Assembly (NCBI RefSeq): GCF_016907955.1
Contig: NZ_JAFBCX010000005.1
Location: 1-64,000, forward strand
DNA length: 64,000 nucleotides
Reading direction: 5' to 3'
From: Lentzea nigeriaca
Lineage (GTDB): Bacteria; Actinomycetota; Actinomycetes; Mycobacteriales; Pseudonocardiaceae
This document shows positions 9,271 through 20,520 of this stretch, piece after piece. Within the stretch, counting starts at the first letter, position 1, and each line of letters begins with the position of its first letter. A program made the position numbers and the translations under genes. The notes below the pieces were generated by a model, which ran no database searches, had not been told where the DNA came from, and saw nothing but the letters and a program-made list of their open reading frames with translations.

Positions 9271-9967
9271 AAGCACCGGCGTACAAGGCTTTGCCGACGA
9301 TCGAACCTTCCACGCCGTCACGCTCGAGCTTCGACAGCGCCACCAGGTCGTCCACAGTGGACACGCCACCGGACGCGATGACCGGGGCGTCGGTGCGGGC
9401 GCAGACCTCGGCCAGCAGCTCCAGGTTCGGGCCCGTCAGCGTGCCGTCCTTCGACACGTCGGTGACGACGTAACGCGCGCAGCCGTCGCGGTCGAGCCGC
9501 TCGAGGACCTCCCAGAGGTCGCCGCCGTCCGAGGTCCAGCCGCGGCCCTTGACCCGGTGGCCCTGCTCGGTGATGCGGACGTCGAGACCCACGGCGATCT
9601 TCTCGCCGTACGCCGCGATGACCTTCGCGCACCACTCCGGGTTCTCCAGCGCGGCCGTGCCCAGGCTCACGCGGGCGCATCCGGTGGCCAGCGCGGCCTC
9701 CAGCGAGGCGTCGTCGCGGATGCCGCCGGACAGCTCCACCTTGACGTCGAGCTCGCCGACGACGCGGGCCAGCAGCTCGCGGTTCGAGCCGCGGCCGAAC
9801 GCCGCGTCGAGGTCGACGAGATGGATCCACTCCGCGCCGTCGCGCTGCCACTGCAACGCCGCGTCCAGCGGTTCGCCGTAGTTCGTCTCGGTACCGGCTT
9901 CGCCCTGCACGAGCCTGACGGCCTTGCCATCGGCCACGTCAACAGCGGGGAGGAGTGTGAACGTCAC
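9236..9967 (-). CDS. priA: Bifunctional phosphoribosyl isomerase PriA (HisA/TrpF)
   Basis: A 243-residue TIM barrel. The PriA-type motifs are [15 protein letters not shown] (Asp10), [23 protein letters not shown] and [15 protein letters not shown]. In actinobacteria this enzyme isomerises both ProFAR (histidine) and phosphoribosyl anthranilate (tryptophan), which explains the missing trpF. The GTG start overlaps the stop of the decayed upstream gene as GTGA, so that relic still shows the former operon joint. Confidence 0.95.
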   Translation of the reverse strand: MTFTLLPAVDVADGKAVRLVQGEAGTETNYGEPLDAALQWQRDGAEWIHLVDLDAAFGRGSNRELLARVVGELDVKVELSGGIRDDASLEAALATGCARVSLGTAALENPEWCAKVIAAYGEKIAVGLDVRITEQGHRVKGRGWTSDGGDLWEVLERLDRDGCARYVVTDVSKDGTLTGPNLELLAEVCARTDAPVIASGGVSTVDDLVALSKLERDGVEGSIVGKALYAGAFTLPEALAAVR

Positions 9968-10607
9968 CCGCCCAGCCTAGCGTCCCCCAGCACGAGCGCT
10001 GCCACGCGCTCCTGGGCGTCGGTCGCTCGGGGGAACGTCGAGGGAACCGGGGTGCCGGGGCCCGTCGCGGCAGGTCCGACGCCGGTCCACGGCCCGAAGA
10101 CCATCATCCCCACGAACCGCGGATGCTGCTTCACCAACGACAGGTACATGTACTGGGTGCGTTCAAGATCCGCGTCGGTCCTGTCGGCGCACCACGACTG
10201 CGGCGCCGCCTCCGGGAACACGAAGAGCCCCTTGCCGGCACGCGCTCCTCGAGCTTCTTCATGCGCTCCTCGGCCTTGCCGTAGCCGAGGCAGTACTCGT
10301 CGAAGCCGACCCAGTCGACGTCGGCGGGCACGGAGAAGCTGTCGTCGATCTTGGGGCCCCGCCTCGACGAGCATGACCTTCTTGGTGCCGAAGGTCTTCT
10401 TGATCTGCTTGGCCGAGAACTCGACGTCGGCGAAGCGCGCGCCGTGGTGGAACGGCTCGTCCTGCTCCCCAGCACGCTCCGTGACCGGCTGACACCGAGG
10501 TGCACAGCGGGGTCAGCGGCTCGCAGCACCTGCCAGTCGAGCTTGGCGCGGATCGACCCGTCCCCGAAGAGCGCGTGGAACTCCCCGATGTCGATCGGGC
10601 CCTCGGA
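9964..10607 (-). pseudogene. Decayed glycosidase-like gene inside the his operon
   Basis: Three reading frames must be joined to read one protein: IDIGEFHALFGDG... (about 10584 down), then VTERAGEQDEPFHHGARF... (about 10500-10370), then SVPADVDWVGFDEYC (about 10370-10260), and finally KGLFVFPEAAPQSWCAD to the stop at 9964. The DWVGFDEYC and VGMMVFGPW stretches resemble the barrel strands of a cellulase-type hydrolase, a weak guess. No N-terminus is visible; hisH abuts it. The stop still overlaps the priA start as GTGA. At least three frameshifts in 650 bases, flanked by intact genes, argue for a dead gene rather than sequencing error. Confidence 0.7.
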
Positions 10608-11240
10608 TCACAGGGACTTCAACCAGTTCTCCAGCAGGTGCGCCCCGGCATCACCGGACTTCTCGGGGTGGAACTGGGTCGCCCACAACGGCCCGTTCTC
10701 CACGGCGGCGACGAACTCGTCACCGGCGTGGTCGGCCCATGTGACGAGCGGCGGCTTGATGTGGTCGGCGGGTTCCAGCTCCCACTTGCGCACGCCGTAG
10801 GAGTGCACGAAGTAGAAGCGGGTGTCCTTGTCGAGGCCCGCGAAGAGCTGCGAGCCCTCCGGCGCGCGGACCGTGTTCCAGCCCATGTGCGGCACGATCG
10901 GCGCTTCGAGCCGCTCGACGGTGCCCGGCCACTCGCCGCAGCCCTCGGTCAGCACGCCGTGTTCGATGCCGCGCTCGAACAGGATCTGCATGCCCACGCA
11001 GATGCCGAGCACCGGGCGGCCACCGGCGAGGCGCTCGCCGATGATGCGGGCGCCGCGCACCGAGTTGAGGCCCTCCATGCACGCGGCGTAGGCGCCGACG
11101 CCGGGTACGACCAAGCCGTCGGCGTCGCGCGCGGCCTTCGGGTCCGCCGTCACCTCGACATGGGCGCCGACCCGCTGGAGCGCGCGCTCCGCCGAGCGCA
11201 GGTTGCCGGAGCCATAGTCAAGTACGACGACACGTGCCAC
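10608..11240 (-). CDS. hisH: Imidazole glycerol phosphate synthase glutaminase subunit
   Basis: 210 residues; supplies ammonia from glutamine to HisF. The class I glutaminase triad is visible: nucleophile Cys81 in LGICVGMQ and His191/Glu193 in [12 protein letters not shown] 11240 ([13 protein letters not shown]) is chosen because homology starts there, although the frame runs 10 codons further upstream. It is preceded by a membrane-protein gene on the same strand with a 10-base gap. Confidence 0.95.
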   Translation of the reverse strand: MARVVVLDYGSGNLRSAERALQRVGAHVEVTADPKAARDADGLVVPGVGAYAACMEGLNSVRGARIIGERLAGGRPVLGICVGMQILFERGIEHGVLTEGCGEWPGTVERLEAPIVPHMGWNTVRAPEGSQLFAGLDKDTRFYFVHSYGVRKWELEPADHIKPPLVTWADHAGDEFVAAVENGPLWATQFHPEKSGDAGAHLLENWLKSL

Positions 11241-11250
11241 AACGTCCAGA

Positions 11251-12108
11251 TTAGTCGGTCGGAGCCGCACCCTGCGTCACCGGTATGACCGGCAACACCG
11301 TGTTGATCGGCTTCGTGCGCACGAGCTGGCGCCTCAGCACGACCAGGACGGCGGCCAGCGACACCACAAGGACGGCACCGACGCCGTAGTAGACGGCCGG
11401 CGGGATTCTGAACAGGACGGTGACCAACGCCGTCAGCACCATCAACGGCAGGAACGCCGCCAACGGCCACATCTGCGCGCGTGGCGGCTCCAGCGGCTGC
11501 AGCACGCCGTCCGCGCGGCCCTGTTCGGTGAGTTCCGCGACCTGCGCGACCTCCGGCAGGCCCGCCGCACGGAAGAAGTCCGGGATCGCACGTTCGGCGT
11601 TGTGGAAGTCACGGATGCGTTCGAGCGGTGCCTTGCGACTCGCCTTCGGGTACAGCGCGGTGAGCTTGTCGATGGCCTCGAGCTGCCACTTCTCCTTCTC
11701 CCGCAGGTCGACGAGGCCCGCGGTCGAGCGGTCGAGGAGCCTGCCGATCGGACCCGACTGCTTGGCCTCGGCCGACAGCGCCAGGACGGCCTCGCGCGAG
11801 CCCCACATCGAGGCGCGACCGATCGTCGTGGTGAAGAGGTAGAGGAGAGCGGCGGCGTCGTTCCACACGGCCAGCGCGGCCCCGCCCGCGATCTTGCGCA
11901 CCCGGTTCGCCATGTAGGCGGCCTCGCTGAGCTTGGTGGCCGGCGGAGGCAACAGCACCGTGCCGGACTGCACCGGGACGAGCGCCGCGGGGCCCACGTT
12001 GCCGCCGTGCATGGCCTGCTGCAGCTCGGCGGCGTTCAACGGGGTCCAGATCAGCATTCTCACGCGCAACATCATTCCTGGTCCGTCGCCTGGCAGGAGG
12101 GCAGACAT
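11251..12108 (-). CDS. Hypothetical membrane-anchored protein upstream of hisH
   Basis: Up to 285 residues. A soluble N-terminal region of about 220 residues (charged helices such as [18 protein letters not shown]) is followed by two transmembrane helices (about 223-241, 247-265) and a short polar tail. The start is uncertain: ATG 12108 has no ribosome site, and ATG 12075 or 12072 after an AGGA are alternatives. It lies 10 bases before hisH and after a strong hairpin, so it likely heads the hisH-priA transcript. I do not recognise the family. Confidence 0.72.
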   Translation of the reverse strand: MSALLPGDGPGMMLRVRMLIWTPLNAAELQQAMHGGNVGPAALVPVQSGTVLLPPPATKLSEAAYMANRVRKIAGGAALAVWNDAAALLYLFTTTIGRASMWGSREAVLALSAEAKQSGPIGRLLDRSTAGLVDLREKEKWQLEAIDKLTALYPKASRKAPLERIRDFHNAERAIPDFFRAAGLPEVAQVAELTEQGRADGVLQPLEPPRAQMWPLAAFLPLMVLTALVTVLFRIPPAVYYGVGAVLVVSLAAVLVVLRRQLVRTKPINTVLPVIPVTQGAAPTD

Positions 12109-12124
12109 GCCAGAAGTTCACGTT

Positions 12125-12159
12125 CGTGCCGTGACCGCCGAGCCGGCGGTCACGGCACG
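12125..12159. terminator. 16-bp perfect hairpin ending the transketolase operon
   Basis: CGTGCCGTGACCGCCG (12125-12140) and its exact complement (12144-12159) with a 3-base loop form a very stable stem without a T tract. It lies between the transketolase genes and the next minus-strand gene, a typical place for an actinomycete terminator. Confidence 0.7.
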
Positions 12160-12226
12160 ACGTCACCTAAACGGCGCGGGAAGGCGCGCCGGTCCAGTCA
12201 TCCCCCATGACTGCGAACATGTTTCT

Positions 12227-13120
12227 TCACCCCCTGAAGAAACTCCGCACAGCACTCCCCAGCCCGACCACGTCGAGATCGTGCGCGGCGTCGTGATCCT
12301 CGGCCGTGCCGTAGTTGCGGAGTTCTGCGTGTCGTTTGACACCCGCATAACGAACGCGGTGCGGGATTTGTTGCAGTGCCTCGGAAACCAGATGAGCTGA
12401 AGTTCCCTCGAGGTACGGCTCCACCACCATGACGTCGGCGTGATCCGTCTCCTGCACCGCCTTGCGCAGTCCGTCCGAGTCGAACGGTCGGACCGTGGCC
12501 GCGTAAAGCACCGTGACATCGGCGTTTTCCGAGTCGACCGCCTTCAGCACACGGTCGAGCATCGGCCCGACGGCCAGCACCACACCACGCTTTCCGTGAC
12601 GCAGCGCGGTGAACCCCTCACCCACCGGATACGCCTGCGCGTTCTCGTGCAGCGAAAGCCTGACGTAGACCCGGTTGTCGTCCTTGAGGGCCTGCCGGAG
12701 CAGAGGCGTGACCTCGTCCGGGTGTCCAGGAACGTGCACGGTCCAGCCGGGCAACGTGTCGAACAAAGCGACGTCGCCCGGCGACTGGTGCGTGCGCCCC
12801 CACGCCGGGTCGTCATAGGACGCGCCGATGCTCACGAACACCGCGCCCACGTCCTGATGGCCGATGTCGAGCTTGATCTGCTCGTACGGCCGTTCAACGA
12901 GAAACGGCGCGTAGCTGTGCACGACCGGCCGCAGCCCGGCCAACGCCAGACCGCCCGCCACGCCGACCATGGTCTGCTCACGGATTCCGACGTCCACTAC
13001 GCGTTCGCGGTCCTGCGGGAAGTTGCTGGCGGAGATCACCGCGGTGACCACGGCGATCCGCGGGTCGTTCTCCAGCTCCTCGTTGACCGTGTTGATGAAG
13101 GCTTCGCGCATCGTCGTCAT
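12227..13120 (-). CDS. Transketolase, C-terminal subunit
   Basis: 297 residues covering the pyrimidine-binding (PYR) domain and C-terminal domain of a split transketolase. VVDVGIREQTMVGVAGGLAL contains the catalytic Glu that activates thiamine diphosphate, and HSYAPFLVERPYEQIK follows as in transketolases. The C-terminal Rossmann-like domain starts near VVLAVGPMLDR. Its ATG overlaps the stop of the N-terminal subunit gene by one base (TGATG), as expected for two halves made in equal amounts. Its in vivo sugar substrate is unproven; split forms also serve secondary pathways. Confidence 0.88.
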   Translation of the reverse strand: MTTMREAFINTVNEELENDPRIAVVTAVISASNFPQDRERVVDVGIREQTMVGVAGGLALAGLRPVVHSYAPFLVERPYEQIKLDIGHQDVGAVFVSIGASYDDPAWGRTHQSPGDVALFDTLPGWTVHVPGHPDEVTPLLRQALKDDNRVYVRLSLHENAQAYPVGEGFTALRHGKRGVVLAVGPMLDRVLKAVDSENADVTVLYAATVRPFDSDGLRKAVQETDHADVMVVEPYLEGTSAHLVSEALQQIPHRVRYAGVKRHAELRNYGTAEDHDAAHDLDVVGLGSAVRSFFRG

Positions 13121-13782
13121 CAGTAGCTCTTCTCGATCTTGGCGACCACCGCGTACGGGCGGTCGTGCGGCGCCGTCAGTGCGGTGAAGATCGCCTCGTG
13201 GTCGCGGCCGTCGACCTCGGCCGTCTGCCAGCCCTCGACGGCGAACCGGCCGGCGATGCCGCCCGGCCAGCCGTACATGGAGTTCTGGTTGTCGATCACG
13301 ATCGCGGTGAGGTTCGCGACGTTCAGCCGTGCCGCCACGGCGATGGCCTCGTGGTTGCTGCCCTCGTCCAGCTCACCGTCGCCGACCAGCACGAACGTCC
13401 GTCCAGCGCTCCCCGCGATCCGCTGCCCGAGCGCCGTGCCCACCGCGATCGGCAGACCGTGACCGAGCGAGCCGCTGCTGATCTCGACGCCGTTGACGAG
13501 CGCGCGGTCGGGGTGCAGGCCGAGCGGGCTGTCCCACGACGTCCAATCGTCCAAAGTGGATTCACTGATGAACCCCTTCTCGGCCAGCACCGCGTAGTAG
13601 GCCATCGGCCCGTGCCCCTTGGAGAGCAGGAACCGGTCGCGGTCCGGGTCGTCGACGGTGGCCGGCGTGACGTCGAGGACGCGGTCGTAGAGGACCCAGA
13701 GCACGTCGATCGTGGATGCTGCAGCCCACTCGTGCTTCTCGTCCCCGGTCATCCTCGCGAAGAGCTCTGGTATCCGTTGCAT
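13120..13782 (-). CDS. Transketolase, N-terminal (TPP-binding) subunit
   Basis: 220 residues with the thiamine-diphosphate motif: GDGELDEGSNHEA (GDG at 134-136) and Asn165 in VIDNQNSMYG. FLLSKGHGPMAYYAVL and SGSLGHGLPIAVG are transketolase signatures. At 220 residues it is shorter than the usual ~270-residue N half: the first ~20 residues before the helix AASTIDVLWVLY are brief. The gene is divergent from soxR. Its promoter carries a SoxR-type box and the start lies about 8 bases from the proposed -10, so it is probably leaderless. Confidence 0.87.
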   Translation of the reverse strand: MQRIPELFARMTGDEKHEWAAASTIDVLWVLYDRVLDVTPATVDDPDRDRFLLSKGHGPMAYYAVLAEKGFISESTLDDWTSWDSPLGLHPDRALVNGVEISSGSLGHGLPIAVGTALGQRIAGSAGRTFVLVGDGELDEGSNHEAIAVAARLNVANLTAIVIDNQNSMYGWPGGIAGRFAVEGWQTAEVDGRDHEAIFTALTAPHDRPYAVVAKIEKSY

Positions 13783-13789
13783 GCCACCA

Positions 13790-13820
13790 ACTGTTCAACC
13801 TCGACCATGCTGGAGGTCAA
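13790..13820 (-). promoter_or_regulatory. SoxR-type operator and promoter of the transketolase pair
   Basis: On the minus strand a -35 TTGACC (13820-13815) and a -10 AACAGT (13795-13790) are separated by 19 bases, the long spacing typical of MerR-family promoters. Between them CCTC-N10-GAGG (13799-13816) is an 18-bp dyad with the same geometry as the E. coli soxS box. The soxR gene starts 22 bases away on the other strand. Confidence 0.7.
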
Positions 13821-13837
13821 GCGGCTATCCTGATCTA

Positions 13838-14302
13838 GTGAGCAAGTTGCCGGAAATGCTGACCATCGGCCAGGTCGCGGAACGCAGCGGCGTTCCCCAC
13901 ACCGCCCTGCGCTTCTACGAGGACAGGGGCCTCATCGCCTCCGTCCGCACCGCGGGAAACCAGCGCCGCTACCAGCGCTCGGTGCTGCGCCGGCTGGCCT
14001 TCATCCGCACCGCGCAACGCGTGGGCCTGAGCCTCGAGGACGTCCGCGACGCCCTCGCCCAGCTCCCCGACAACCGCACGCCCACGAAGTCCGACTGGGA
14101 ACGACTCTCCCGTGCGTGGAAGACCGAGCTCGACGCCCGCATCGACGCCCTGTTCCGGCTGCGCGACCGGCTGACCGGGTGCATCGGCTGCGGCTGCCTG
14201 TCGTTGCGCAGCTGCGCGTTGCAGAACATCGACGACGAGCAGGCCTCGCACGGACCGGGCGCGCCGAAGCTCAAGCCGGTGCTGGAGGGCGGCACGCTCT
14301 AG
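13838..14302 (+). CDS. soxR: Redox-sensing MerR-family regulator SoxR
   Basis: 154 residues. The N-terminal MerR winged helix is clear (LTIGQVAERSGVPHTALRFYEDRGLI), then a dimerisation helix. The [2Fe-2S] signature is at Cys115, Cys118, Cys120 and Cys126 (C-x2-C-x-C-x5-C in GCIGCGCLSLRSC), exactly as in SoxR. Redox cycling compounds oxidise the cluster and switch on target promoters. GTG 13838 gives the conserved N-terminus and follows a TATCCT-like -10 closely. No soxS is expected in actinomycetes; targets are likely direct, with a box next to the divergent transketolase gene. Confidence 0.95.
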   Translation: MSKLPEMLTIGQVAERSGVPHTALRFYEDRGLIASVRTAGNQRRYQRSVLRRLAFIRTAQRVGLSLEDVRDALAQLPDNRTPTKSDWERLSRAWKTELDARIDALFRLRDRLTGCIGCGCLSLRSCALQNIDDEQASHGPGAPKLKPVLEGGTL

Positions 14303-15132
14303 CCCAGGAACTCCCGCAGCGCGGCCAGGTATCCGTCGGGATCGTCGACGTGCAGCATGTGTCCCGCCTCCTCCAGCACGACGGCGCGGGCCTGCGGGAT
14401 CAGCGCCAGCGTGGGCTCGACCAGGCTGACCGGGAACGTCATGTCCTGCCCGCCGTGCAGCAGGAGCACCGGGAGACCGAGCTCGGCGATCCGCTGTGCC
14501 GCATCGGGCAGCCGCGGCGAGACCAGGGTTCCGGCCAGGAACGGCCGGGCGTACTCGGCACCGAACCGGACCTCCTCGAGCCGCCGCAGGTAGCCGGGCA
14601 CCGCCTCGGGACGCCGGACGTTGGCGGCGACGGCCGCGAACGCGTCGGCTCGCACGCACTCCTCCGGCGTCAGGTCGTGGCGCTGCCACGGATCTTCCTG
14701 GCGGGCCAGGATCTCGTCACGCTCCGTCCAGCCCGCGAACGCGTACGGCGGCACCGGCAGGACGCTGCTGCCGGACACGATCAGGCTGCGCACGCGGGAC
14801 GGGTGGGTCAGGGCGAACCGCTGCGCGACCATGCCGCCGTACGAGTGGCCGAGCACGTCCGCGCGCTCGACGCCGAACTCGTCCAGCACACGCACCAGGT
14901 CACGCATCATGCCGTCGGGGTGGTACTCCTCCTCCGGCACGCGGCCCGACCGCCCGCAGCCGCGCAGGTCCGGCATCAGCAGGCGGCAGTCGAGGCGCTC
15001 CAGCGGGTCGCGCAGGTAGCTGTGGTCCCAGTCGGGGCCGCCGTGGATCGCGAGCAGTGTCCGATCGTCCGATCCCTCCTGCCAGGCCACGAAGATCTCC
15101 GGCTCTCCCGCCACCATCCGTTCACGCAACAC
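14299..15132 (-). CDS. Alpha/beta hydrolase, proline iminopeptidase-like
   Basis: 277 residues with the alpha/beta hydrolase core: oxyanion region AIHGGPDWDH (near 30), nucleophile Ser97 in GHSYGG, acid in LLLHGGQDMTFP, and His in EEAGHMLHVD. HGGPDWDH and DLRGCGRS match the prolyl aminopeptidase branch of the family. It is convergent with soxR, overlapping by four bases, and overlaps the end of the membrane-protein gene behind it. The substrate is not predictable. Confidence 0.85.
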   Translation of the reverse strand: MLRERMVAGEPEIFVAWQEGSDDRTLLAIHGGPDWDHSYLRDPLERLDCRLLMPDLRGCGRSGRVPEEEYHPDGMMRDLVRVLDEFGVERADVLGHSYGGMVAQRFALTHPSRVRSLIVSGSSVLPVPPYAFAGWTERDEILARQEDPWQRHDLTPEECVRADAFAAVAANVRRPEAVPGYLRRLEEVRFGAEYARPFLAGTLVSPRLPDAAQRIAELGLPVLLLHGGQDMTFPVSLVEPTLALIPQARAVVLEEAGHMLHVDDPDGYLAALREFLG

Positions 15133-16063
15133 GTTCCCCCCGAAGTTTCAGCACACACCAGAGCAGCAGCGCCAGCGCGACGCCGCTGAACACGACATCC
15201 CCCACCTCGGTGCCGCCCAGCTCGGGCTTCACCGGGAACGAGCACCACGCGTAGGTCAGCACGGCACCGGCGGCCAGCGCGAACCGGTGCCGCCGATCCC
15301 ATCCCGCCCGCCGCGACCAGCGCGTCACCAGCACGATTCCGAGCGCCACGACCACGCACCAGATCGCCACGCCCACCCACTCGAACCAGTCGGCGCCGAT
15401 CAGCGTGACCGAACCCCAGTACGCGCTGGTCGCCACCAGCGACGCCAGGCCGACCACCAGCGGCGGCGGCGCGGCACCGGGCAGCTCGCCTGCCACCCGG
15501 ACCCGGAGCGCGAGCACGATCAGCAGCACGATGGCCGCGCCCGCGTACGCGAACTGCCACCACCGCGCCAGGAAGTGCTCCTCGGAGTAGTTGCCGAGGA
15601 ACACGAACGCCGACCCGGCCAGGAACAGCAGGCCGAAGAAGATCAGCCCGCGCGTCCGCAGCCACGGGCCCCGCCGGGACAACGTCTCGACCAGCGCGAT
15701 CGGGACGCAGATGCTCCAGATCGTGTGCAGCGCAAGGATCGACTGCACGGCCTCGACGCTCGTGCCCAGCAACGGCACGAAGGAAGGGCCGGTCAGGTAG
15801 TCGTGGCCCGCGTAGGAGTGGTTCCAGATCAGCTGGTCGACCGGGCCCTCCTCGATCAGCGCGTAGGCCGCTGCCAGCAGGAACATCGACGGCCACCCGC
15901 CCGCGCGCCTGCCCAGTTCGCGGACCAGCACGGCGCCGCCGCCGTAGAGCGGTGCGAGCAGCAGCCCGAGGCCCATGCCCGTGATCGGGACGTTGCCCAG
16001 CAGGAACTCACCGACGAACGGCGCGAGGAAGAACAACCCCAGTACCGGCCACACAGGACCCAT
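15122..16063 (-). CDS. Polytopic membrane protein of unknown function
   Basis: About 313 residues from ATG 16063 (MGPVWPVLGLFF), with eight or nine hydrophobic helices. An IEEGP-containing stretch near residue 75 (ALIEEGPVDQLIW) recalls the EExxxR-type helix of CAAX-protease-like (CPBP) proteins, but the second His motifs are not evident. An in-frame ATG at 16108 is possible; it would overlap the divergent kptA start. It overlaps the hydrolase gene downstream by 11 bases. Confidence 0.7.
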   Translation of the reverse strand: MGPVWPVLGLFFLAPFVGEFLLGNVPITGMGLGLLLAPLYGGGAVLVRELGRRAGGWPSMFLLAAAYALIEEGPVDQLIWNHSYAGHDYLTGPSFVPLLGTSVEAVQSILALHTIWSICVPIALVETLSRRGPWLRTRGLIFFGLLFLAGSAFVFLGNYSEEHFLARWWQFAYAGAAIVLLIVLALRVRVAGELPGAAPPPLVVGLASLVATSAYWGSVTLIGADWFEWVGVAIWCVVVALGIVLVTRWSRRAGWDRRHRFALAAGAVLTYAWCSFPVKPELGGTEVGDVVFSGVALALLLWCVLKLRGERVA

Positions 16064-16106
16064 CGAACCGCAAAAGAGGTGGACGCGCTGTGCTTTGCTG
16101 AAGGCC

Positions 16107-16631
16107 ATGGAAGAAGACAGAATGATCCGCCTTTCCAAGCGGATGTCCAAGGCGCTGCGGCACAAACCCGACCGCGTGGGCCTCACCCTCGACCCGTCCG
16201 GCTGGGTGCCGGTCGAGGACCTTCTGAACGCCCTCGGCGTCACCGAGGACGACCTGCGCGAGGTCGTGGCGCGCAACGACAAGCAGCGCTTCACGATCGA
16301 CGGCGACCGCATCCGGGCCAACCAGGGGCACAGCGTCGAGGTGGACCTCGGGCTGCCGACGGCGACGCCGCCGGACACGTTGTTCCACGGCACGGTCGCG
16401 CAGTTCCTCGACGACATCATGCGCGATGGTCTGCGCCCGATGTCGCGTCACGACGTGCACCTCTCCCCCGACCGCGAGACCGCGCGACGGGTCGGCGCGC
16501 GCCGCGGCCGACCGGTGATCCTAACGGTCGACGCCAAGGCGATGAGCGCCGCCGGTCACGAGTTCCGGCTCAGCGCCAACGGTGTCTGGCTGACCGCGCA
16601 CGTTCCCGCCCGGTACCTGACGACGCCGTGA
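16107..16631 (+). CDS. kptA: RNA 2'-phosphotransferase, Tpt1/KptA family
   Basis: 174 residues. The family transfers an internal RNA 2'-phosphate to NAD+, giving ADP-ribose 1'',2''-cyclic phosphate. Typical stretches are LSKRMSKALRHKPDRVGL, LDPSGWVPVEDLL, TLFHGTVAQFLDDI and HDVHLSPD; the conserved Arg and His residues are kept. The bacterial role is unclear because few bacteria make 2'-phosphorylated tRNA. ATG 16107 is used; a second ATG at 16122 also fits. The stop overlaps the next gene's GTG as GTGA. Confidence 0.9.
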   Translation: MEEDRMIRLSKRMSKALRHKPDRVGLTLDPSGWVPVEDLLNALGVTEDDLREVVARNDKQRFTIDGDRIRANQGHSVEVDLGLPTATPPDTLFHGTVAQFLDDIMRDGLRPMSRHDVHLSPDRETARRVGARRGRPVILTVDAKAMSAAGHEFRLSANGVWLTAHVPARYLTTP

Positions 16632-17275
16632 AAGAGATCGTCGAGCACGGCTACGACGCGATCGCGCGGACCTACCTCACGTGGTCGGCGCGGATCGCCG
16701 ACGACCCGCGACTGCACTACCTCGAGCAGTTCGACAGCCGCCTCGCCACCGGCGCGAAGGTCCTCGAACTCGGCTGTGGCGCGGGCATCCCCGTCACGCG
16801 GACGCTCGCCGAACGCCACGACGTGCTCGGCATCGACCTGTCACAGCGACAACTCGACCTCGCGAGCGCCAACGTACCCGGCGCGCGGTTCGAGAAGGCC
16901 GACATGACCGCCCTCGACTTCCCGGACGGCACGTTCGACGGCATCGCCGCGTTCTACTCGATCCTGCACGTCCCGCGCGCCGAGCAGCCCGAGCTCATCG
17001 CGAAGATCGCGCGCTGGCTCAAGCCCGGCGGCCTGTTCCTGGCCTCGCTCGGCACCGGCACCCCGGACGTGACCGAGACCTGGCTCGGCGTCGAGATGTT
17101 CTTCGGCAGCAACACCCCGGAAGAGAACCGGGCCCTGCTCGCGCGGTACATGGAGATCGTCGTCGACGACCTCGTGACCATGCACGAGCCGGACCCGGCC
17201 ACGTTCCACTGGGTGCTCACACGAGCCAGAGAACCGCGCCACCCACCGCGAGCAGGAGCAGCACCGACAGGATGA
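16628..17275 (+). CDS. Class I SAM-dependent methyltransferase
   Basis: 215 residues. The SAM site is motif I VLELGCGAGIPVTRTLA (near 49), the acidic loop VLGIDLSQRQL, and motif III-like ILHVPRAEQPELIAKIARWL with LKPGGLFLASL. Translation is coupled to kptA (GTGA overlap), so the two may act in one process, perhaps RNA modification. The C-terminal tail after WVLTRARE is Pro/Arg-rich and runs over the 3' end of the convergent his small ORF, so the natural C-terminus may be slightly extended. Confidence 0.85.
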   Translation: MKEIVEHGYDAIARTYLTWSARIADDPRLHYLEQFDSRLATGAKVLELGCGAGIPVTRTLAERHDVLGIDLSQRQLDLASANVPGARFEKADMTALDFPDGTFDGIAAFYSILHVPRAEQPELIAKIARWLKPGGLFLASLGTGTPDVTETWLGVEMFFGSNTPEENRALLARYMEIVVDDLVTMHEPDPATFHWVLTRAREPRHPPRAGAAPTG

Positions 17276-17371
17276 TCGCCATGAACTTGGCGGTCTTCCA
17301 CGTCGAGTAGACGCCACCGGCCAGGAAGCCCGCGAGGGCCAGCAGGCCGATGACGACGACCTCCTTCGGCA

Positions 17372-17372
<1 letters not shown>
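17217..17372 (-). CDS. 51-residue membrane protein coupled to hisB
   Basis: A short ORF beginning MPKEVVVIGLLALAGFLAGG and ending AVLWLV. It has two hydrophobic helices (about 4-21 and 30-50) joined by a basic turn (YSTWKTAKF). The ATG overlaps the hisB stop by one base (TGATG), as seen for the other coupled genes here. It overlaps the 3' end of the methyltransferase gene on the other strand. I do not recognise a family. Confidence 0.75.
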
Positions 17373-20387
<3,015 letters not shown>

Positions 20388-20394
20388 GCCCTAC

Positions 20395-20421
20395 AGGGTA
20401 GTTCCTGCAGAATTCTGTCAA
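20395..20421 (-). promoter_or_regulatory. Probable his promoter
   Basis: On the minus strand TTGACA (20421-20416) is followed after 15 bases by TACCCT (20400-20395), with the hisD ATG at 20387. The perfect -35 is notable; the spacing is shorter than the usual 17. A start near the ATG would give a leaderless or very short leader mRNA. Confidence 0.5.
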
Positions 20422-20520
20422 CGGTCAGCCCGCTAACGGCGCTACCTCAGCGAGTGACACCAGAGCCACGCTCGGTTGCGCACCACTCCGTCGAAAACCC
20501 CTGCTGATGATGGAGGATCC

